Positions 6,573-11,047 of a DNA stretch of 11,047 nt are shown here, in pieces. The translations under genes were made by a program, and so were the position numbers. The stretch comes from Clostridiales bacterium (GTDB lineage Bacteria; Bacillota; Clostridia; Lachnospirales; Lachnospiraceae), in NCBI GenBank assembly GCA_019418195.1, contig DYCJ01000006.1, forward strand, positions 930 through 11,976, read 5' to 3'. Position 1 is the stretch's first letter, and each line of letters begins with the position of its first letter. The notes beneath the pieces were generated by a model, which made no database searches, had not been told where the DNA came from, and worked only from the letters and a program-made list of their open reading frames with translations.

Positions 6573-7381
6573 CCTCCCACACCTCCTGTCTCTGATCTCT
6601 CAACTGCATGAATCGTACGTTTCAATCCGCTGCAATTTAATGAATTGTGATACTTTGTTCCGTTGTCTGTTATGTATACGCCTGTCATGGCCGGTCCGAT
6701 CACACACTTATCACAGGCGTGATACCTCCCTCCGATTTCATTTCTTATCCCGTCCAATTCCTCATACGGGACATATCGGATGGAAAGTCGAAGATAGGAG
6801 CAGTTATAATCATCATGATACACAGAACCGTTATCTGTCATATAGACGATCCCGGAATCCTCTCCGCTCATTCCGCCGTCCTCATATCCTCTCCAGGAAC
6901 TGAGCCTGAACGACTCTTCAAGTTCCGCTGAAGGACTGCCCATGACCGGCAGAGGTATCATGACCTTATAATTTACTGTAATATTCATCTCTCCCGTCAC
7001 AGGGGATACGTAAGACTTCCAGCAGGAGATTCCGGCACTTCCGTCTTTCAGGATACTCCTGCTGATCCTGTCTTCCCCGATAAGAGAGACAATATCTGAC
7101 TTCAATTTTACTGTATTGAGTACCGGGATGACTGCCGTATCTTCCGCGGCACTTTTTGCTGCATTGTGAGCAGCATTTGTAATACTGATCCTGATACTCT
7201 GTATCTCGATCAGCCAGATCAGACACAGCGCGGCAAACAGAAAAAGAGGTATGCCGAAAGAGGCTTCTATCGTAACGCTGCCGCTTTGTCTGAACAGATT
7301 TTTCTTTTCATTCCTCATCCCCGGTACAGATGCCCTTTCCGGTTTCATCAGGGTAATATCTTTATTCGTATGTATCGTCAT
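6542..7381 (-). CDS. TadE-like protein with two C-terminal Cys/His repeats
   Basis: Up to 279 residues. SGSVTIEASFGIPLFLFAAL (33-52) is a TadE-type pilin-like signal with a membrane helix to about 60. The following domain should be outside the membrane. The C-terminus carries a duplicated module: residues 179-226 begin VYMTDNGSVYHDDYNCSYL and end YHACDKC; residues 235-274 begin VYITDNGTKYHNSLNCSGL and end GGCSRC. Each has a His (189, 245), one Cys (194, 250) and a CxxC pair (223/226, 271/274), suggesting metal binding or disulfides. The start is uncertain: ATG 7381 has AAAGGA about 14 bases upstream, ATG 7348 has no clear site, and ATG 7318 gives the most typical TadE N-terminus but lies within an arm of a 25-bp inverted repeat. 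It overlaps the peptidase gene by 31 bases. Confidence 0.85.
   Translation of the reverse strand: MTIHTNKDITLMKPERASVPGMRNEKKNLFRQSGSVTIEASFGIPLFLFAALCLIWLIEIQSIRISITNAAHNAAKSAAEDTAVIPVLNTVKLKSDIVSLIGEDRISRSILKDGSAGISCWKSYVSPVTGEMNITVNYKVMIPLPVMGSPSAELEESFRLSSWRGYEDGGMSGEDSGIVYMTDNGSVYHDDYNCSYLRLSIRYVPYEELDGIRNEIGGRYHACDKCVIGPAMTGVYITDNGTKYHNSLNCSGLKRTIHAVERSETGGVGGCSRCSGHSG
7315..7339. repeat. Left arm of a 25-bp perfect inverted repeat
   Basis: The 25 bases here (minus-strand core GGGCATCTGTACCGGGG) recur exactly, in opposite orientation, at 7461-7485. This arm lies inside the TadE-like coding region, spanning codon 15 to the first base of codon 23, and includes the alternative start codon ATG at 7316-7318. 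The flanking bases on either side do not match. Confidence 0.9.
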
Positions 7382-7430
7382 CGCAGCCGATTTTTTCCTT
7401 TCGTATGGACATATATTTGATAGTTACATT

Positions 7431-7455
7431 GGAATTCGCATGAGGGAATGCGCAT
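7431..7455. repeat. Two 11-base near-identical direct repeats
   Basis: GGAATTCGCAT (7431-7441) and GGAATGCGCAT (7445-7455) differ at one base and are spaced 14 bases apart, centre to centre. They lie in the 110-base untranslated gap between the DUF5702 gene and the TadE-like gene, within the segment enclosed by the 25-bp inverted repeat. They may be paired protein sites or chance. Confidence 0.4.
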
Positions 7456-7460
7456 AGGAT

Positions 7461-7485
7461 GAAAGGGCATCTGTACCGGGGATGA
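7461..7485. repeat. Right arm of the 25-bp perfect inverted repeat
   Basis: Exact reverse complement of 7315-7339, separated from it by 121 bp. This arm begins six bases after the stop codon of the DUF5702 gene in the direction of transcription. In the operon mRNA the two arms could pair into a 25-bp stem around the leader and first 14 codons of the TadE-like gene. Confidence 0.9.
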
Positions 7486-7491
7486 TATTGG

Positions 7492-8988
7492 TCATTCATA
7501 TCCGAAATATACTGGAAATGTATACGTGATACCGCCTAATATCTCTGACGTATTCTTCACCTCTATTTTTGTAATACACTGGTCTGTTCTGAACCAGTCC
7601 ATACCATATTCCATCTTTATATTCTCTTCGATCCGGTCCAGTACACGCATATTTATGTCATCCGGATCTTTCAGGAAGAGGAACATTCTCAGATAATCTT
7701 TGTATGTGATCCCGCCGGGTATGTCAGAGCCGTCAATCTGCTCTGTTCCGCTTCCCAGCGTCAGAAGAGATGAAAGAGGAAGCTGCCATGTATCGGAACT
7801 TTTTATAAGAGCCGTCCTGTTACCGGAAAGCAATGTCCGGATATCGACTACACTTTCGCCTGCAGCCCATGCCAGAAGGATCAGCTGTTTCAGTACCTCC
7901 GCTGCTTCCGGAATGAGAAGAACTGTTGTCACGGCAACAGCAAGAGCTGTTACTTCTGACTGCTTTGCCGAGTCTCCCATGAGATAGACGTAATTCAATG
8001 CCATGCGCACCAGAAATAATTTCATCAGGAATGATTCCAGATTTTCTTTATCAGAAGACTTCCCCTCGAGTATATATTCCGCCTCATATGCAAGAGAGCG
8101 ATTTCCTGTTTCTTTGTTTTCTCCCGTACTTACACTTTGACCATCATCCGGCACCGCACTGGAAAAGTTTTTCAGCACATATTCGTTAAACAGAAGCTTT
8201 TCCTCCGGTCCGTTCGTTCCCTGCCTGACCGGAAATGTTCCTCTTCCTGTATTCAGACTCCTGGCAGAAGGCTGTGTATCAAGTTCTATCGCCAGACCGG
8301 AAAGCTCCATATCTTTCGGCATTACGACAGAGAGGATACCTGACTTTTCAATCTGATCGATACATGTAAACGGACCTCCTTCCGTCAGATTTTCCATTCC
8401 TGTAGAATCCGGCGAGATCACATCTGTTCCCGGATCTGCGAAGTCCGTATCCTGATTTTCCTGCGTATCAGCTGCGCCGTCTTCCCCTGGGAACTGTGCA
8501 CTTTCCATCAGGTCATTCACTTCATCGAGGATGTTTCCTTCTGTTTCTTCCATTTCTTCTCCCTGTATTGCCTGCTCCTCCCACCGGGAAGTAAGGCCGG
8601 TAAAATCGCGGATGAGTGAAAGCCCATATCTCTCCTCCATATACTGAAGTACCTGTTCGCGGAAGGCCTGTCCGTTTAAATCTGTCAGATACTGGATTCC
8701 CGTAATCTCCTGTTCCATACCAGCAGTGCCATAATAGTGCATCCTTCCGATCAGCCTTTCATCGCTGTATTCTCCCGTCCCGTAACTTCCCTCTATGGCA
8801 AATACATGATAGTCCTCCAGAAGCTTTCTGTGGTATTCTCCAAACACCGAGAACGCCGCCCTGTCTGCCGCGAGACGGTTCAGATTCTTCGTCGTATGTA
8901 TGACAGAAACTTCAAGAATCCCCAGCACAAAAGACACCATAAGTATAAAAACGATACTCAGGAATGCCGTGATCTCCGCTTTCTTCAT
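7492..8988 (-). CDS. DUF5702 domain protein, Tad-locus pseudopilin-like membrane protein
   Basis: A 498-residue protein resembling DUF5702 proteins, which occur in Lachnospiraceae-type Tad loci and have no assigned function. Residues 2-30 (KKAEITAFLSIVFILMVSFV) form a pilin-like N-terminal helix; most of the remainder should face outward. Near the N-terminus the family pattern NRLAADRAAFSVFGEYHRKLLEDYHVFAI is seen in pieces. An acidic low-complexity stretch spans about 142-200. Two hydrophobic patches near 348-382 may be buried helices rather than true membrane spans. The C-terminus is ITYTFPVYFGYE. ATG at 8986-8988 follows GGGGAT by six bases and lies two bases after the pilin stop, implying coupling. 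A minor pilin or surface-subunit role, TadG-like by position, is inferred. Confidence 0.8.
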   Translation of the reverse strand: MKKAEITAFLSIVFILMVSFVLGILEVSVIHTTKNLNRLAADRAAFSVFGEYHRKLLEDYHVFAIEGSYGTGEYSDERLIGRMHYYGTAGMEQEITGIQYLTDLNGQAFREQVLQYMEERYGLSLIRDFTGLTSRWEEQAIQGEEMEETEGNILDEVNDLMESAQFPGEDGAADTQENQDTDFADPGTDVISPDSTGMENLTEGGPFTCIDQIEKSGILSVVMPKDMELSGLAIELDTQPSARSLNTGRGTFPVRQGTNGPEEKLLFNEYVLKNFSSAVPDDGQSVSTGENKETGNRSLAYEAEYILEGKSSDKENLESFLMKLFLVRMALNYVYLMGDSAKQSEVTALAVAVTTVLLIPEAAEVLKQLILLAWAAGESVVDIRTLLSGNRTALIKSSDTWQLPLSSLLTLGSGTEQIDGSDIPGGITYKDYLRMFLFLKDPDDINMRVLDRIEENIKMEYGMDWFRTDQCITKIEVKNTSEILGGITYTFPVYFGYE

Positions 8989-8990
8989 AG

Positions 8991-9212
8991 TCAGATCCCC
9001 GAACTCTCCGATACGATCTTATCGAATATCGTATTGATCAGATCGATCAGCTGATTTTTGAAGATTAGCAGCAACGCGATCACGATGACAAGGATCAGGA
9101 CAAGTTCGATCACCGTGATCCCCGACACATATCGATGCCGCATATAGATTTCCTTCCATTTCTTTTTGACAGACCCTGTTTTCTGTTTTAATCTTGTTAT
9201 GATTTTTCCCAA
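8991..9212 (-). CDS. Flp1-like type IVb pilin
   Basis: A 73-residue prepilin, probably the major pilus subunit. The basic leader (1-31) ends in the processing site SG/ITVIEL: cleavage after Gly31 leaves Glu36 at mature position +5. The hydrophobic helix VIELVLILVIVIALLLIF follows, then KNQLIDLINTIFDKI, matching the short Flp1-like pattern. The mature pilin would be about 42 residues. I chose TTG at 9210-9212 because AAGGAGG lies eight bases upstream. An ATG at 9143 with AAGGA seven bases upstream would give a shorter leader and cannot be excluded. The frame is open upstream to 9281, but that overlaps the TadC-like gene. The gene is 25 bases after TadC and 2 bases before DUF5702. Confidence 0.85.
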   Translation of the reverse strand: MGKIITRLKQKTGSVKKKWKEIYMRHRYVSGITVIELVLILVIVIALLLIFKNQLIDLINTIFDKIVSESSGI

Positions 9213-9220
9213 TAACCTTT

Positions 9221-9227
9221 CCTCCTT
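9221..9227 (-). promoter_or_regulatory. Strong ribosome binding site setting the TTG start of the Flp pilin
   Basis: AAGGAGG on the minus strand lies eight bases before TTG 9210-9212. It is one of the strongest ribosome sites in the window, fitting high expression of a major pilin, and it argues against the longer open frame. Confidence 0.7.
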
Positions 9228-9237
9228 TTTTCTGTTA

Positions 9238-10491
9238 TCAGATCTGTATGGAGAAGAACGCCGGAATGATAACGATCGCAAACACGATGATAAGCATAAG
9301 GAACATCGGGATCATCAGTTTTGTTCCGGCTTCTTCTCCAAGTTTCTTCGCCAGATTCTTTCTGTCTTCAAATGCTTCTTCCGCTTCTCGCCCCAGTATC
9401 TCTGTGAGTCCTCCCGAGCCTTTTCTCAGATTCTGGGCAAGCAGGGTCCCGAACTTTCTGTAGGAAGATACATTGCAGCGCATACCGTATTTTTCGTAGC
9501 ATTCGCCTTCCGGTATGCCTCCTCGTATCTGGTGCATGGCATATACCATCTCATCGTATGCTTTTCTTCCTGCTTTTCCCGACTGCTGCTTTTCATAATC
9601 CCGGGCAATCATAAACCAGGCCCTCCTGATGGTCATACCTGCACGTATATACAGATTGAACTTATTAACGATCTTAGGATAATCCAGCGTCATCTGGCGG
9701 ATCTGCTTTTTCTCTTCTTCCTTTTTCCTTTGGTTATCTGACACGATGAGCATAAACGCCGCTCCCACGCCGAGGATAAGAATTGCTCCTGCCCTGGTCT
9801 CTGTCCCGTAATCCCACTGGAGTACTTCACCGTTTACCTGATCGGGAAGAACCATGTAGTTTTCTGTACCAGTCTCTTCATCTGCCCGGATGACGCTGTT
9901 CTCAACATCTTTCATCAACTTTTCATCACTGCTTAAAACCGGCTGAAATACCTTAATGTAGAATTCATGAGATGCTTTCTCACCTTCATATGACATCACA
10001 GCCGTCAGCTTAACGACAGTCCCTTCTTCTGTCAGGCTATCCTCCTGAATACATCCCCGGCTGTCGATCACGTCATATCGGTCCGGCTGCCACGAAACTG
10101 CTATGCCCGCATCGGGAACTTCTGTGATCAGGTCAAGGTCATATCTCACTTCGTCAAGACTTTCATTTTCTCCGAGGATCAATGTCTCAAGTTTCTCACC
10201 TGTATCTTCAAATGCTTTTTTCAATTCTTCCTCATTATATTTTCGGCCGGAAACTGAAATATTCATCTCCTCTTCTTTATCTCCGATCCGGACTTTCATC
10301 CCGTGGGTCTGGTCTTTTCCGTCTGCATCTCTCTCAAGAATCTTTTCCCCGTTTTCATTTGTCCTGATTTCCCTGCTGTTATCCCACATGTATACACATA
10401 CAAAGCAGACCACAGCAGCTGCTGCCAGTATTCCCGCTTTTAAATAAACCGGATTCTCTCTGACCGTCTTCTTAATTCTTTTCCATATCAT
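9238..10491 (-). CDS. tadC: TadC-like type II secretion F domain protein with an extracytoplasmic Ig-like insert
   Basis: A 417-residue inner-membrane platform protein. TadC-type proteins pair with TadB and couple the TadA ATPase to pilus assembly. The C-terminal T2SSF domain spans about 265-413: DYPKIVNKFNLYIRAGMTI, then RKFGTLLAQNLRKGSGGL, then GEEAGTKLMIPMFLMLIIVF and a final helix. A second helix lies at 234-251. The N-terminal half is unusual: a helix at 17-35, then about 195 residues that should lie outside. Residues about 104-182 (LGENESLDEVRYDLDLI, then VSWQPDRYDVID, then VKLTAVMSYEGE) resemble atrophied bacterial Ig domains. ATG 10489-10491 follows AAGGAG by five bases and lies 14 bases after the TadB stop; the frame is open upstream to 10671 but that part overlaps TadB. 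Confidence 0.88.
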   Translation of the reverse strand: MIWKRIKKTVRENPVYLKAGILAAAAVVCFVCVYMWDNSREIRTNENGEKILERDADGKDQTHGMKVRIGDKEEEMNISVSGRKYNEEELKKAFEDTGEKLETLILGENESLDEVRYDLDLITEVPDAGIAVSWQPDRYDVIDSRGCIQEDSLTEEGTVVKLTAVMSYEGEKASHEFYIKVFQPVLSSDEKLMKDVENSVIRADEETGTENYMVLPDQVNGEVLQWDYGTETRAGAILILGVGAAFMLIVSDNQRKKEEEKKQIRQMTLDYPKIVNKFNLYIRAGMTIRRAWFMIARDYEKQQSGKAGRKAYDEMVYAMHQIRGGIPEGECYEKYGMRCNVSSYRKFGTLLAQNLRKGSGGLTEILGREAEEAFEDRKNLAKKLGEEAGTKLMIPMFLMLIIVFAIVIIPAFFSIQI

Positions 10492-10505
10492 TTCTGCTCC
10501 TTTGC

Positions 10506-11047
10506 TCACACATCGATCCGAATGATCCTTCTTCCAATACAATAAGCCGCAATATATACACACAGACATACTGTCATAATGATCATCCCCGCCATATTTC
10601 CGTACAGTACACTCAGGAATTCCCCGAAAGTCAGCTTCATATAAAGAATGATCGCAAACGGAACAGCGCACATGATCTCAAATTCCAGTTTATTCGAGGC
10701 GATCATCGTCTGGATCTCTTTTTCCGTATCAATTTTTCCGCTTATGATCCTGACCGCGTTCCTTATGATCGTGATGCTGTCTCCTCCGCTTTTCTTTGCC
10801 GCTGCAAATACATTTACAAAATCTTCTACATCTTCCTGACCTGTGCGCTCCGCAAATTGCTCAAGTACCCCGGCTACCGGCATTTTCAGTTCAAGCTGAT
10901 GTGTCATCCTGTCATATTCCTTTCGAATCCTGGATTCTTTATCATACAGAGGGACCAGCTCCCGGCTCACTTCACGTATTGCATTTTCCAAAGAGTATCC
11001 CGCTTTCAGTACTGCCGCCATTTCCTGTATACTGTCACGGAACTGCA
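10506..11047 (-). CDS. tadB: TadB-like type II secretion F domain protein (5' end outside the window)
   Basis: The frame is open to the window edge, and the residues before the first visible ATG (11019-11021) read QFRDSIQE, the usual continuation of TadB proteins, so the gene begins beyond 11047. About 179 C-terminal residues are visible. The T2SSF domain shows MAAVLKAGYSLENAIREVS near its start and FAAAKKSGGDSITIIRNAV in the second helical pair. Two membrane segments follow: MCAVPFAIILYMKLTF and MIIMTVCLCVYIAAYCI. TadB works with TadC as the inner-membrane platform of the Tad pilus. Fourteen bases separate its stop from the TadC-like start, consistent with one transcript. Confidence 0.88.
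   Translation of the reverse strand, partial: QFRDSIQEMAAVLKAGYSLENAIREVSRELVPLYDKESRIRKEYDRMTHQLELKMPVAGVLEQFAERTGQEDVEDFVNVFAAAKKSGGDSITIIRNAVRIISGKIDTEKEIQTMIASNKLEFEIMCAVPFAIILYMKLTFGEFLSVLYGNMAGMIIMTVCLCVYIAAYCIGRRIIRIDV

Noticed and set aside
6046..6609. 187-codon minus-strand frame over the prepilin peptidase
   Set aside because: It is a different frame of the same strand; the peptidase frame has both catalytic aspartates and a good ribosome site.
6175..6903. 242-codon plus-strand open frame across the peptidase and TadE-like genes
   Set aside because: Composition rich in Arg, Ser, His and Ile without domain patterns; it is the complement of two well-supported genes.
7382..7491. A separate promoter in the gap before the TadE-like gene
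   Set aside because: AT-rich -10-like strings exist (for example near 7410) but none has a -35 box at proper spacing.
9213..9281. Longer Flp pilin starting at 9281
   Set aside because: It overlaps the TadC-like gene and would place AAGGAGG inside the coding region; TTG 9212 fits better.
10492..10671. Longer TadC-like protein with a Cys-rich N-terminus (CxxC patterns)
   Set aside because: The stretch overlaps the TadB coding region in another frame, and AAGGAG lies just before ATG 10491. The Cys pattern is a shadow.
1..11047. CRISPR array, tRNA, rRNA, insertion sequence or prophage genes
   Set aside because: No regularly spaced repeats, cloverleaf-like tRNA genes, transposase motifs or phage structural genes were seen on either strand.

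Overview
The window looks like chromosome from a spore-former-like Clostridia, most probably a Lachnospiraceae relative. This rests on protein character and layout: a Lachnospiraceae-type Tad locus with DUF5702 and DUF6382 proteins, a Flp1-like pilin, strong AGGAGG-type ribosome sites, several GTG/TTG starts, and two Spo0A-box-like sites. No species can be named from the sequence alone.

Left part (1-3571), housekeeping and signalling. The 3' end of murG (plus strand) closes with a hairpin terminator. A HIT-family nucleotide-binding protein and an ECF-like sigma factor follow as a two-gene unit on the minus strand, 12 bases apart. Divergent from them is a soluble orphan sensor histidine kinase. 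The shared region between HIT and kinase carries two sites, each matching 8 of 9 positions of the Spo0A box and one helical turn apart. A rhomboid intramembrane protease converges on the kinase; three copies of a 12-base motif lie at its stop codon.

Middle (3650-4751): a stand-alone RhuM-family gene with its own near-consensus promoter and a perfect 25-base palindrome inside its coding sequence. It probably arrived separately from its neighbours.

Right part (4760-11047 and beyond): a continuous minus-strand Tad (tight adherence, type IVb pilus) operon. Transcription order is TadB-like (cut by the window edge), TadC-like with an extracytoplasmic Ig-like insert, Flp1-like pilin, DUF5702 protein, TadE-like protein with two Cys/His repeats, TadV/CpaA prepilin peptidase, TadE-like minor pilin, and an FHA-less DUF6382 protein. 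Genes are 2-14 bases apart or overlap, except for a 110-base gap before the first TadE-like gene and about 75 bases before DUF6382. The inner-membrane platform (TadB/TadC) would drive assembly of pilin and pseudopilins matured by the peptidase. The ATPase TadA, TadZ and RcpC/CpaB are not in view and would be expected upstream, beyond 11047.

The most unusual structure is a perfect 25-bp inverted repeat (7315-7339 / 7461-7485) enclosing 121 bp that includes the annotated start of the larger TadE-like gene. It could be an invertible switch or a long-range RNA hairpin. Other points of interest are the Spo0A-like sites, the Ig-like insert in TadC, the duplicated Cys/His module and the RhuM palindrome. 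No tRNA, rRNA, CRISPR array, insertion sequence or phage gene was seen.
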